64,000 nt of DNA, from the NCBI RefSeq assembly GCF_014356525.2, contig NC_052505.1, positions 13,309,098 through 13,373,097 of the forward strand. Reading direction: 5' to 3'. A program made the translations under genes and the position numbers. The stretch is from Nilaparvata lugens (Eukaryota; Arthropoda; Insecta; Hemiptera; Delphacidae). Under the pieces are notes generated by a model that worked only from the letters and a program-made list of their open reading frames with translations, was not told the DNA's origin and searched no databases. Below, piece by piece: positions 42,681-53,423 of this stretch. Position 1 is the first letter of the stretch. Each line of letters begins with the position of its first letter.

Positions 42681-43076
42681 GCGGGCGGCGGCGGGCGGCG
42701 GCATAGGGGGTGATGGGGGGACTTGTTTGGAAGGAGGATCTTGCAAGTGTCTACTTATTTTTTTAAAATAAGTACTTGAACAAAAATGGTGGTCTTCAGT
42801 AGGAGGAGGAGATTTGGCTGGGGGGGGGGGGTCTGCGAAGTGTGGGGGATTGCTTGGAGGGGGATTCTGCAATTGGTACGCCCATAAATTTGTTTTTTTC
42901 AAATAAATACTTGAAATAAAATGGCGGTTTTAGTATCGGTGGGAGAACTGGTCCAGGCGAGGGGTTAGAAAATGGAGTTTCCCCGCGCGGAGCGGGGTTT
43001 AGAGCCCCCCTGGGGGATTAGGCTCCGCCCCCTAATTAAAATACTGCTCTGTGATTGGTGCGTTCAAACAGCAATA
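42681..43076. repeat. Polinton right terminal inverted repeat
   Basis: 396 bp, the complement of the left TIR apart from the missing 16-bp GC segment and minor changes. AATAAA occurs at 42902-42907 and 42915-42920 on the outward (+) strand. Confidence 0.92.
42902..42920 (+). terminator. Tandem polyadenylation signals in the right TIR
   Basis: Two AATAAA hexamers 13 bp apart, on the strand of the rightward genes. Because the TIR is inverted at the other end, leftward transcripts meet the same signals there. Confidence 0.5.
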
Positions 43077-43082
43077 GTATAC

Positions 43083-43387
43083 TACTTATCTGCATTGCTG
43101 GGGTGGAGCTCCTGAAAGTTTTACAGATATGGGACTTGTGGCATTTGATAGAGCTCATTGATAACTATTTTAGGTATGAATTTGATCAAAATCGTTGGAG
43201 CCGTTTCCGAGAAAATCACGAAAAACCCTGTTTTTGACATTTTCGCCATTTTAGCCGCCATCTTGAATTGCATTTGATCGAAATTGTTCGTGTCGGATCC
43301 TTATAGTGAAAGGACCTTAAGTTCCAAATTTCAAGTCATTCCGTTAATTGAGAGATGAGATATCGTGTACACAGAAGCACATACACT

Positions 43388-43457
<70 letters not shown>

Positions 43458-43600
43458 GACCAATACCCAAAAACCAGTTTTTTGGACTCAGGGGACCTTG
43501 AAACGTATAGAAATTTAGAAATTGGGGTACCTTAATTTTTTTCGGAAAGCAATACTTTCCTTACCTATGGTAATAGGGCAAGGAAAGTTATAAAGTGGAA
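43083..43600 (+). repeat. Dispersed-repeat-like right flank with (CA)n
   Basis: Begins with the right half of the palindromic target (TACTT). Continues into sequence with a (CA)n run at about 43389-43452, then CAGACCAATACC and an AAAGCAATACTTTCCTTACC end typical of dispersed repeats. Not matched elsewhere in the window except in style. Confidence 0.4.
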
Positions 43601-46600
43601 TTTTTAACATTTCAAGTCTCTTCAAAGTACAGGTCGGTGAATTATATTTTTCGCCGGTTGTAGGATCATGCTACGTTTGAAAACACCTTCACTACTAAGC
43701 ACAATAGAAGGGGAAAGTGTGTTTAGAAGGAGGGTTGGATACAGGAGCCTTCACGATAAGCCAAGCATTTCGAAGCAATTGGGTTGTTGTAGTGCGGGAA
43801 ATCCGCCTCCAGTAGGGTAATTACAGCGGTAAAAACGTCATGGATGAATCATCACACTCAACCTTCGTGTCTGAGATGTTTTTGGCACGTGTGTTAATCG
43901 ATATCAACCAGAACGTTGATGAAGTTGTTCCTAATTTAGATTCACTCATGAATTCACCTTTCACTAATCTCAACGCGAGTGGTATCACTTAATTTACTAT
44001 CATTTTACCAAGCAGTGATACTATAATATACACAATATTGTACAGCAGTGATACTATAATTCATATTTTTCCTGAACCGCATAAATACGTTCCATCAAAT
44101 ATATTGAATGGAAACGACTCGATATCGTAGAAACCGCTAATTTATGAAAACAATTCACTAGATTCAGTTGTTATCAATCTTTACTAATAAACCGAAAGCT
44201 TGAACACTGAGCAGCAGAATTTATAGTATGTCTTAGGACCTAAGATTGGCCACTAGCTTTTGAACAATGAAGGTTGAGCTCTACTTTGATTGGCCGAGAA
44301 AAGACACGTCCAAGTAATCCAAATACGGTAATGAGAATCGTTAGACAACAATCAACGTGGAGAAACTTAGTAACTAGCAAAACAATGCTGATAATATATT
44401 TTGTAGTTAATATGATAATATGAGGGAGAATTGAGGATTAAATCACTCAAAAGCCAGAAAACACGAAAATACCAATGAAGAGAAACTCATTTTACTCTGT
44501 CCAAAGAACGATGAGCGCTGGATGGCTTAATAGCCGACCCTTGCTCCCGCACGCGCAGGCACACATGCCCAGCCTACCTGTGTCATCGATATAATATATT
44601 GTATATATTATATGCGTCATCCATGTACTATGTATGCTACATAGTTACATCGATAATGTGTAATGGGTAATTGCGCTAATGGGTATTCTGTGAATATTCT
44701 AAGATATTATACTTCTTTAACTGTAATTTTTCCATGATTTGTACTCTCATTACTCAAATCTACATATCACTCCTTTCAAAATGAGTCCAAACATGGTGCA
44801 TTTGTGACAACTGTAAGCGGGTTTAGTGTCTTGAATATCAAAATAATGAAACGGGACCTTCATACATGTTCATATTTATATATGTTATATTTTATACTAG
44901 CAGGTAACCCGTGCTCCTCATAGGGTCTAATTAAAAACTTGACAAACTGCAAATTCGACCTACTGAGATCTTGAAGAATTCAAAATAGGCCTATAACCAA
45001 CTTTGTTAAATTAAGCATCTATATGCAAAACTTTAAGTTATCCAGTTGTTTTATTTTATTATTTCGAGTCATTGAACAGTCACACTGAAAAATATATTTC
45101 TCATTGTTTTTATTTTACTTCTGTTAAAATAAAGAAGTCTCAGATTTAAAAAGTATAACTTGTTATATTGTAACCTATTGTAATAGTTGGTCCATTACAC
45201 TGTTATATTTTTCATTACAGATATTTGATATTATGACATAGAACTATTATAGTGTAATACCAGCCTTGAAGTTATCACAAGTGTATCGTGTTTGGACTTT
45301 TGAAAGGAATAATATTCACAGTTCAGGAATTGGAGTACAAATTGAGTAAAGTTTACAGTTGGAAAAATGTATTTTTCCTCCACCTACTGTCTAAAGTACT
45401 TACTTTACTCCTTGAAACATAATACTAAAGTGTCACTTTTCCGCTCTTGGTAGTAAAAAACAGAAAAATAGCACAAGGCGATTCATAGAAGAATCATTAT
45501 CTGGCAGGTAGGCAGACCGCAAGGATAGTGTATATACCTATATATTATTTTTGGGCAGACCGTCCCTTTTCTCAAACACACAAACAGAAACTACGCTTGT
45601 GTGTGTGTGTGAGTTGTAGGAGGTTCGGCTTAATCGTCCAGCGCTCATCGTTCTTTGGACAGAGTATAAGTGGCAAAACTGAACAAAACTTCTATTTTGT
45701 AATTTTGAGGAGTGAATATTCTTTTCTATGTGAGTTAAAGAAGTATATCACACAGAAGGATCTTAGAAAACTATGAATCAACCATCATAAATTGAACACG
45801 ATAAAAACGTGTGGTTTTCACGAAAATACTGGTTCCAGGTAGTGGCAAGCCGAAGCGAATACTCAAATTCTATGAAAAATGAAACTTGAACGAGACAGGT
45901 TAAGTAACTGGAATGCACTGAACTACCATCGCCAATCGCCACTCTTGGCACAGCCGACCTCAAGTTCACATTTTTCATACTTCAGTTATAGCTTTCCTCC
46001 ATCGTTCAGGGACACTCAGGCTTCTAAGATGATTGATGCGGAGCGCTTAAAACGGCCTTTTCCACGTAAGCATTCACCTACCCTAGGCAACATCAACTTT
46101 TTGCTTCCCAAATGATCTTCTACGTCACTGCAATGCGAAAGAAGCCTTATTTTCCACCTTGAATAGCCAGTCAGCTAGTTGGCCTATAGAGTTCACATCA
46201 ATCGTAATTGGCTCTATGTTCGAATGATTATATACGTTCCGATCGAAGGTGGCACAATGGAAAAAATAATCGATAGTTCAATCTTCCTGAATAAATTAAA
46301 GAAATTTATCAAAAGTCTCAACTCAATTAATTTGTCAGTAAAAGGAGAGACCCAAAAAGGAATAGATAGCTCTTTCATTTCCCTGATTGAATTGGAAAAA
46401 TCAGTAAAAAGTTTTCATTGGAAACTACTGCAGTTTATTTGACTAGCTTAAACAGTGATGTTAATTATAAGCTCTGAACAGAAGAGGAAGAATATTTTGA
46501 ATTCAAAAACTCATGAAATGGAGTTTATACCAATCTAGATCCTATCTACTTAGATCAATATTAATTGTATTGCAAAATATCGGCCAAGAGGTATTCAATG

Positions 46601-48405
46601 AAATGTGATCGTTTCAACAATTCTAGACAATTTACCATATCTAACTTCAATGAAGTATTTTTATACGGTTACTTAAATGTTCAATTATAAGAAATTGATA
46701 GTACCCTTGTTATATTTAAGTCATTTGCAGTACAGTTGTATAATGATAGTAACTGCAATTTGCAGTAGATGCATCCAGGTTAGATGAAAGTTTCGGACCA
46801 AAATTATGGTTGTGAACCTTATATAAATTTGGGAGAGGAATAGCACAAGGTTACCTTATTTTTTCTCTCCCTATAATTTTCATGATGTACTTTTTGTATG
46901 AATTAATAAAGAATACTTTTGAATTTTATGCAACTTGTTTTGTTTCTCAGCCGTCGCCCGTTGTAGCATAAACGACATCCTACTTTGAAAATTTTCAACT
47001 CCAATATCAATTTTGCTTGATTTAGGATGTTCGAAGTTTTTACTCAAATCTGTTTCTTTAGACAAATTAATACAATCTCTTTATATTCTTCTACACATAA
47101 TCCTGCTTATTTATCAATCTAAATTCTCAGCTATATTTGTTTCTCATCGTTTCAAACCTAGACTAAACTTCTTGTTGATAACTCAATATAGATAGACACG
47201 AAAATTCAAAACAGCTACAACAACTACGTGCGGGAAAATTACTGGGAAGTTTTGAACGTGGTTTTCACACTCCGGCTCTGACAATTACATTTCAGAATGC
47301 AATCCGTGCTGGAATAATTTTGGAGAGCCACGTGGAAGCAATATTAGAGATTCTGCCAATCAACTGCGATCAACCAGACATGCGACGGCTGTGGGTTGAT
47401 TGGCAATTCATTAGGAATGGGATGGAGGCTGATGATGTGTGGAATTTTCTGATGCATACTATACAGTAATATGCTTGTGAAATCTGTAATGATAAGAGTG
47501 TGTAGTGATTGAGAATTTCACAGTTCTTCAATTTCAACATGAGATCAATTTAACTGTTATCGAATCTCAATATGAAATCAATTGAATATTTTCACCAATG
47601 TGAAGTAATAAACAAATGTGAGTGAGAAGATGAGAGATGAGTAAATAATGTGAGTGAGAATTCTTTGACTGTTAAAATACGTATACTTTGATAAAATACG
47701 TATAAAACTTATTTTGAAATACAGATACATAACAAGAAAGTTACTAGATTAAATATAAAGAAAAAACAATCTTGTGCTTTCAAAATAAGGTGTAATTGAT
47801 AATTGTGTCCATGTAATAACATTTTGTTAAAGTGAAAACCTAGAAGACATGACCCTATTTTGGACTTTCCAATGTTAAAACATTCGGGAGAGAAATAGTA
47901 CAAGGTATCCTCAGTTTTTCTTCCACGATCTGTGATTTATTGTGAGAAAATAAATAAATAGATATAATTTCATTTTGATAGACATTTGAATATTATCTCC
48001 AAGACGTTTATCATCCTCGAATTCCGTCAACTTATTCAAAAAATATTATGAAAGCACAAGAAAGATGAGAAATTTGAAACTAATTTCATTCAATGGTCAC
48101 GTCCAGTAGCGCAGCCTAATAACATAATCAAGATTCTCTGAATCTTTCGTTGACAGGTCAAATTCCAGCAATTTGAATCGTTTGACATTGTTGAGATTGA
48201 TTCACTCCAGCATATTTGAGCATTTCATACGATCTATCGGAGAAGGAATAACTCGATAAAGTTTTGTTCAAGTTCTCTCTAAGCATCGTCGAATATTGTG
48301 TTTCCGTGAGAACGAAGCCACTCGTTGTATGCTGTCTGTTCTCTTGCTATTTCCTCCAACGTCTTTGCACTGAAATCCTCTCTCTTACAACCACTGCTCA
48401 GGCTT
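43601..48405. other. Non-coding intron stretch with dispersed repeats
   Basis: No exon or complete element. It contains a diverged relative (44185-44385) of the repeat found twice at 60219-61958, and the second copy of the 15699 repeat at 44894-45050. Open frames at 45528-45776, 45879-46115 and 46179-46442 have no domain or splice support. Confidence 0.4.
44894..45050 (+). repeat. Dispersed repeat, copy B
   Basis: Matches 15699-15850: ACTAGCAGGTAACCCGTGCTCC, then GGGTCTAATTAAAAACTTG, then AAAATAGGCCTATAACCA. Confidence 0.6.
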
Positions 48406-48778
48406 TCTTATCTGTCAATAGTCCAAACCTCTCTTTGCTCCTCCTACGCTGGTTCGCTTTTTGGATCTTCTTCCATTTGCAATTCACGTCTTTTAACTCG
48501 AAGGTGAGTGTCTTAATACTCTCTCTTTCACTCACTGTAAGCCTCTCATAACTTATTCCATCTCGTTTTCTATTCTCTCTGCCTCAATCAAGGAGTAATC
48601 CAGCCTTATCTCATTCAGCGATTTCAAAAAAAGATTTTTCTCACATTTTTGTTACTTGAAGATTATGATCGTTTTCACACTCTTGTCAACTCTTACTTGA
48701 TTGACAACTTCTCAACAGGTGGTCTTATCCACTTTAATGATTGAGACAACATGATAATACAAACAAACTTGCAAACTT
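48406..48778. repeat. 373-bp dispersed duplication, copy 1
   Basis: Nearly identical to 51384-51756 (offset 2978), starting TCTTATCTGTCAATAGTCC and ending CTTGCAAACTT. The shared frame (LSVNSPNLSLLLLRWF type) is low-complexity and not considered a gene. A GTGAGT inside is part of the repeat. Confidence 0.9.
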
Positions 48779-48996
48779 CATACAAACTTAATCTACCGTC
48801 ATTGTACATCCAAGTTATAACACTATATAATCGTTGAATAATTTGTTCTCCCATCGCAATTAGCCAAGTATAGAATGATGAGTTGGCTCTTAATCATTTT
48901 TATAATAATAAAAAAACATGATGACATTGTAGAATTGCATTTTTAGTATGAATTTGTTGAAGGAGAATTGATATTGTGGAATTTTTCCACAAGCAT

Positions 48997-49042
48997 TACA
49001 GCTGAAGATGTGTTGGTGTCAACACGAAACTGCAGTCCTGTA
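48997..49042 (+). ncRNA. Hammerhead-ribozyme-like motif
   Basis: The order of parts is that of a hammerhead with open helix I: TACAG (48997-49001), core CTGAAGA (49002-49008), helix II GTGTTG/CAACAC with GTGT loop (49010-49025), GAAA (49026-49029), a tiny palindromic helix III CTGCAG (49030-49035), TC at the cleavage site (49036-49037), and CTGTA pairing back to TACAG (49038-49042). One extra T at 49009 separates the core from helix II, which is not standard. Penelope-like retroelements carry minimal hammerheads with such short helix III. Activity is unproven. Confidence 0.4.
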
Positions 49043-50995
49043 TAAAAGTCTAATAAATGTGGATGACGTGGAATAACTATGGTTTTTGATGAAATTTTAG
49101 TGTTGAAAAGTGATTCCGTTTAAAATGAAGATGACGAACGTTATACTCGTGTAATTTGGTGTCTGATGGTTTGTGTCAAACATTAGTATTATTGACTGAT
49201 GGTATTGTTGAATTTCAAAATTCCTGAAAACAATTCTATATACAAGCGTGAACAACTCATTTCTGAAAATCTTGATTTTGCAATAATTTGTCCAAATGCA
49301 AATAGAGTCCAGAATGTCTTGTGAGATTTGATAGTTTGGTCACCATAAAATTATCATATTTCATTATGAAAATATTTTATACTTAACTTCGGGCTCATTA
49401 CGTATGATAGCTTGGTACTTGACAACTCGTTACTATTTTTTTTATCACACGTCTTATTTATAACGGCAAATTTATCTCGGAAAGAGACAGCTAGCTCACC
49501 AGTGTACTTCATTATTTATCTAAATTTATTCTCGAAGAAAATTGAAGAGAAAAGATTTCTCCTCTATAATAAAAGAACTCCAAACTTCTCTATTGAGTAT
49601 TGAAAACTTAGAAGAAGTAAATTGAAGGCTTATCAAAGTTTCATAATTATTCTAAAAATTTTTCCGCCGAATTGAGGATTGAAAATTGATCGGATTTCTT
49701 ATTCAGAAAAATTCATTGGAAACTTATCGATAGAAAATGAGTAGTCTCTGATGTGATCAATAATATTAAAAATTCGAAACTGTAATCAAATAAATCTTCT
49801 TCAACTTTTGTGGTACGGTACTGCTATCATATTTCTTTCCAAAACTTTGCCTTCAAATTTCTATGTTCAATTGAACAGCACCAATGAAATCTATTGAAAA
49901 AGTGACAGAGCCATTGATCTTTCAAAGTTAGATTCTTTTCAATGATGAAAGATGCCAAAGTAAGAGCCAGTTGAGACTCGACCGTCCCTTACTCACAGTA
50001 TTCGCTCTCTTTCCTCTTTCAACTAACATTATGGCAAAACCTTTGCTAAAAGTCTTCCTGGCGCTCCATAGAAAAAGTTCAACTCTTATAATATTTTTGA
50101 AAGGTCTATGTCCTTGACAGCTCCACCTTCTCTTTGGTGGAGCGTCATTTTTTCCAGTTTCTTGAGTGTTGATGAAAATAATATTTCTCAGATAAAATTA
50201 GTATGGAATAGATGAATGTGAAAGGGAGAAATTTCCATAAATGATCACCAAAACTAGATTTGATGACTGTAAAGTCTATAATGATGTAAAGCGGAGCTAT
50301 ATTACATTTTCATTGATTTTTGTGACTGAAGTACAGTAATAGAACTTTACATAATAATCTATATCCATGGTAAAAAAGAAAATTATTACAAAAATAAATT
50401 ATGATTTCACATTAATAAATATGCTCAAACAGGGAATTAGAAGGCAAAAATATTTCGATTGGAAACATAAATATGTTGATCAGCTCTGCTCAAAGGTATA
50501 AATTTTTAGTAAGATGTAAATCAAAACATTTTTTTTCTTTGAATTTACTTTTTGGTATATCCAAAGAGGATTTGGATTTAAATCCAAAGAGGAGGGGATT
50601 TGGTAAATCCCCAAAAGAATTCATCGTTCGGTATTAGATAGTATCATTCAAATTTAGTTTTAAAAACCAGATTTTTTTATTTCCTGTTCTCTAGAGTATA
50701 GTGAACCGAACGAAAACAGTCTAAGTGAGATTGATATAGATCAGTCCCTCCTTTCTTCCTCTCTGCACCTATAGACGTTGCCAACTCATCAGTTGTATTA
50801 TAAAAAAATTAATTACCATTCTCATTCATAGATAATCAACTTTGGACAACTCCTACTTGGCAAGGTTGCATGTAATCTCATCGGACTATTTTCGTGCGTT
50901 TGACTATTATTGTGCGCGACTAATATTGGTGCGGTACCAAATTTATTGATCTTGATTCACTTCAAACTTTAATGCCCACATTAAAATGAAAATGT

Positions 50996-51085
50996 GCCGG
51001 TCAGGATAGGCGAGACGACTAAGGCGTTGTATCCTTCAGTATGCTAGTGCTACCTGGTCGTGGGTTCGAATCCCGCCGAACCCCA
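50996..51085 (+). repeat. tRNA(Leu)-derived SINE-like or tRNA pseudogene
   Basis: GGCGAGACGACTAAGGCG resembles the D-arm/A box of tRNA-Leu, and GGTTCGAATCC (51063-51073) is a perfect B box about 50 bases on. No proper 7-bp acceptor stem or clean anticodon stem forms, so this is not a functional tRNA. More likely the head of a tRNA-derived SINE. Confidence 0.6.
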
Positions 51086-51383
51086 TAAAATAGGCATTTA
51101 CGTTTGATCATCTCATAAATCACCCTCGCACTTCCCATTACCCACGCACAAGTAGAAAGCATGTGGGCATCATCCTCAATAAAAAATGAACACAGCTTCT
51201 AAGTAGAAGTCTAAGTCACCAAAACTGTGTTACTAGTTCCGAATCGATGTATTGCGTCATCAGGAATGATGAGATTCAGTAGGTACACGGAACAGTTCTT
51301 GTACTGTTCATGTCTGATGACGCAATACACGATTTTCAATTTGATTTTGAATAATGAATCTTCATGCTATAATCCTCAGACTG

Positions 51384-51756
51384 TCTTATCTGTCAATAGT
51401 CCAAACCTCTCTTTGCTCCTCCTACGCTGGTTCGCTTTTTGGATCTTCTTCCATTTGCAATTCACGTCTTTTAACTCGAAGGTGAGTGTCTTAATACTCT
51501 CTCTTTCACTCACTGTAAGCCTCTCATAACTTATTCCATCGCGTTTTCTATTCTCTCTGCCTCAATCACGGAGTAATCCAGCATTATCTCATTCAGCGAT
51601 TTCAAAACAAGATTTTTCTCACATTTTTGTTACTTGAAGATTATGATCGTTTTCACACTCTTGTCAACTCTTACTTGATTGACAACTTCTCAACAGGTGG
51701 TCTTATCCACTTTAATGATTGAGACAACATGATAATACAAACAAACTTGCAAACTT
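51384..51756. repeat. 373-bp dispersed duplication, copy 2
   Basis: See the copy at 48406-48778. The flanks differ completely on both sides, so this is a transposed or inserted copy rather than a tandem array. Confidence 0.9.
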
Positions 51757-52367
51757 TATGAAATCATAAACTGCTTCGTCACTTGATTTTCGGTCCAAGA
51801 ATAATGATTTGAAAATTTTGAATTTTGAAGGTTGGCTAAATACTTCAAAAATGAATCATAATTATATTACAAATAATGTCCAAAACCACTCGAATTACAT
51901 AAATTGAACATTTTTAACGTAAATTTTACAAAAGTCAAAAAAATCAACAAGAAAATAAATGAATAAATAGATTGAAATAGTAATACAAATTCCATATAGT
52001 TACACACAAAAATGTAAACAATTTTGTGCATTGTTAGGATGAAAACACTAACTTGACTTAATGTCCAAACAAATCTCTAGCTTGAATATTCAGTAGCTTT
52101 TCAAAATATGAAGTTTGAAAAGTTCAGAACAATTTATTTTAATACTGTACTATTATTCACTTATTTATATACAACTTATTGAACTTGTATATTGTGAAAA
52201 AGTGATAGTTCCAGTTGCGTTACTATCGCCCGCTTGCCCATCTGTATGAACCCAAACTTTAATGCTTCATCAAGCCTCATTACTCCAAAACACCATCATT
52301 TCATATTCAAATACTGTCGGATACACAGACTGGAAATGATGGGTTCCCTACATTATAATCCTATTAT
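51757..52367. other. Non-coding stretch
   Basis: AT-rich intronic DNA; nothing recognised. Confidence 0.4.
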
Positions 52368-52642
52368 CATAGAGAGATAATAGCGTAAGTAGATATCCCA
52401 TGGTATAGGACGTTTATGTCGCAACTTTTGCTGTTATCCCAAGCCGATAGTTAACGTAGTTCTTTCCCGTGAAGCTGTGTGACGCTCGTAATCTCTCATA
52501 CTGTGCCGTTTATACACTCTCACCCCAACAAAACAGTAAAAATCGACAATAATCGACAGTAATCGGCTTGGGATAACAGTAAAAGTTGCGACATAAACGC
52601 CCTATACCATGGGATATCTACTTACGCTATTGTTTCTCTATG
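52368..52642. mobile_element. 275-bp MITE with about 80-bp inverted repeats
   Basis: The ends start CATAGAGA and continue AATAGCGTAAGTAGATATCC on both sides as inverted repeats reaching about 52452 and 52556. Shared inner segments include CCATGGTATAGG and GTTATCCCAAGCC. The central 100 bp is unique and non-coding. No clear target duplication. Confidence 0.8.
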
Positions 52643-52699
52643 CTTTACTATTACTTCTCTTAAGCGAGCAATTTCTGTATTTTTATATCTGGTTATTTA

Positions 52700-53075
52700 T
52701 ATTTATATCTGGTTATTCATGTTCAACGGATCTCGAAAACGGCTCTAAAGATTTCCACGAAATTTGGAACAAAGTAGGTTTATGATATAAAAATTCGATT
52801 GCACTAGGTCTCATCCTTGGGAAAACTCGCTAAACGACATTAAAAGGATAATTCATCCTTGGCTGGAACAGCTGAGACTTTCGTCGTCTGTGGATAGTAA
52901 AAAAGTGAGTGAGCGAGTGAGTATGTGAAAACTCAAAATATCGCATCCCAGAAATTCATAAAATGACGTATAGCCAGCTGTGAAATATAAACACGACCAT
53001 TCTAGAGAATAATTGTGTTCTGTTCATCAATAAATAAAAATAACGAGCGAAGCTCGGTGCCCAGATATTAAGTAG
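52700..53075. repeat. Dispersed-repeat-like segment
   Basis: Contains CGAAAACGGCTC and, at the end, AACGAGCGAAGCTCGGTGCCC with a small GAGC..GCTC hairpin. This is the style of transposon termini, but no second copy lies in the window. Low-confidence call. Confidence 0.3.
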
Positions 53076-53279
53076 TGTTAACATACCTCATTTGGACTGC
53101 ATTTACTATCAAAATTGGAGAGAGAAGCAGCTTTGGATGTATCCTGTTGATTCTTTTCTAATCATTGATTTTATTCTGTGCTAGCGTTGAAGAGCAAAGT
53201 TAATGAAAATTGTTTTAGTATCCGTGCACAATTTGAATTCTGTTCAGTTTTTAAGTAGGTGGATTCTGTTGTGTTGCAG

Positions 53280-53423
53280 TTGTGAGTCGGGATTCGTTCA
53301 ATTGGTGGAAGGCGGAGATCCTGTGGTCGATCCAGCTGGAACTCAGATTTGTGGCGGAAACGAGCGGTTTTCACCGCCTGTCGTTCTGTTCGGTGACAAA
53401 GGGACTGCAACGCTCATTTTTCA
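53280..53423 (+). CDS. Host exon: C-terminal half of the CUB domain
   Basis: A 144-bp exon after acceptor TTGTTGCAG and before donor GTAAGT (53424). The first base completes the codon split with the exon ending at 8734, giving histidine, then CESGFVQLVEGG. It carries the third and fourth CUB cysteines (23 apart), an ICGGNERFSPPVVLFGDKG segment typical of the CUB calcium/ligand face, and the last strand ATLIF. It ends again two bases into a codon, so at least one more coding exon lies downstream of the window or unrecognised. Confidence 0.85.

Larger units (their letters stand above)
23220..43076. mobile_element. Polinton/Maverick (adintovirus-like) element
   Basis: A 19,857-bp self-synthesising transposon or endogenous virus. 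The outer ends are inverted repeats beginning TATTGCTGTTTGAACGCACC. The hexamer GTATAC directly repeats at 23214-23219 and 43077-43082, matching the 6-bp duplication typical of Polintons. Together with the flanking AAGTA and TACTT, the empty site would read AAGTAGTATACTACTT, a perfect palindrome. Because GTATAC is itself palindromic, the exact end could be shifted. Core genes present: integrase, family B polymerase, FtsK/A32 ATPase, cysteine protease, penton-type and major capsid proteins, and a PLA2-domain protein. Gene order is two divergent arms from a centre near 33500-35500. The left end has an extra 2-kb chimeric segment. Confidence 0.95.
48779..51383. other. Non-coding stretch with ribozyme-like motif and SINE-like sequence
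   Basis: Apart from the two small items listed separately (48997-49042 and 50996-51085), nothing recognisable is seen in this AT-rich stretch. Confidence 0.4.
8735..53279 (+). other. Inferred giant intron of the CUB gene
   Basis: Donor GTGAGT at 8735-8740 and acceptor TTGTTGCAG ending 53279 bracket 44,545 bp with no exon that could be supported in between. Phase 2 on both sides joins the two CUB halves in frame, giving one histidine codon across the junction. About half of the intron is mobile DNA: the 19.9-kb Polinton, a retroposon insertion and tandem duplications. The alternative, that additional small exons lie inside, cannot be excluded, but they would split the CUB fold in an unusual place. 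Confidence 0.65.

Noticed and set aside
42675..42902. 75-codon proline-rich frame on the minus strand
   Set aside because: It is a frame through the GC-rich TIR, repeated wherever the TIR occurs.
51001..51076. Functional tRNA-Leu gene
   Set aside because: The acceptor and anticodon stems do not pair properly; kept only as a tRNA-derived repeat.
48264..51529. Two 95- and 100-codon frames sharing their C-termini
   Set aside because: The shared part is just the duplicated 373-bp block; the N-terminal parts are unrelated, so no protein is conserved.
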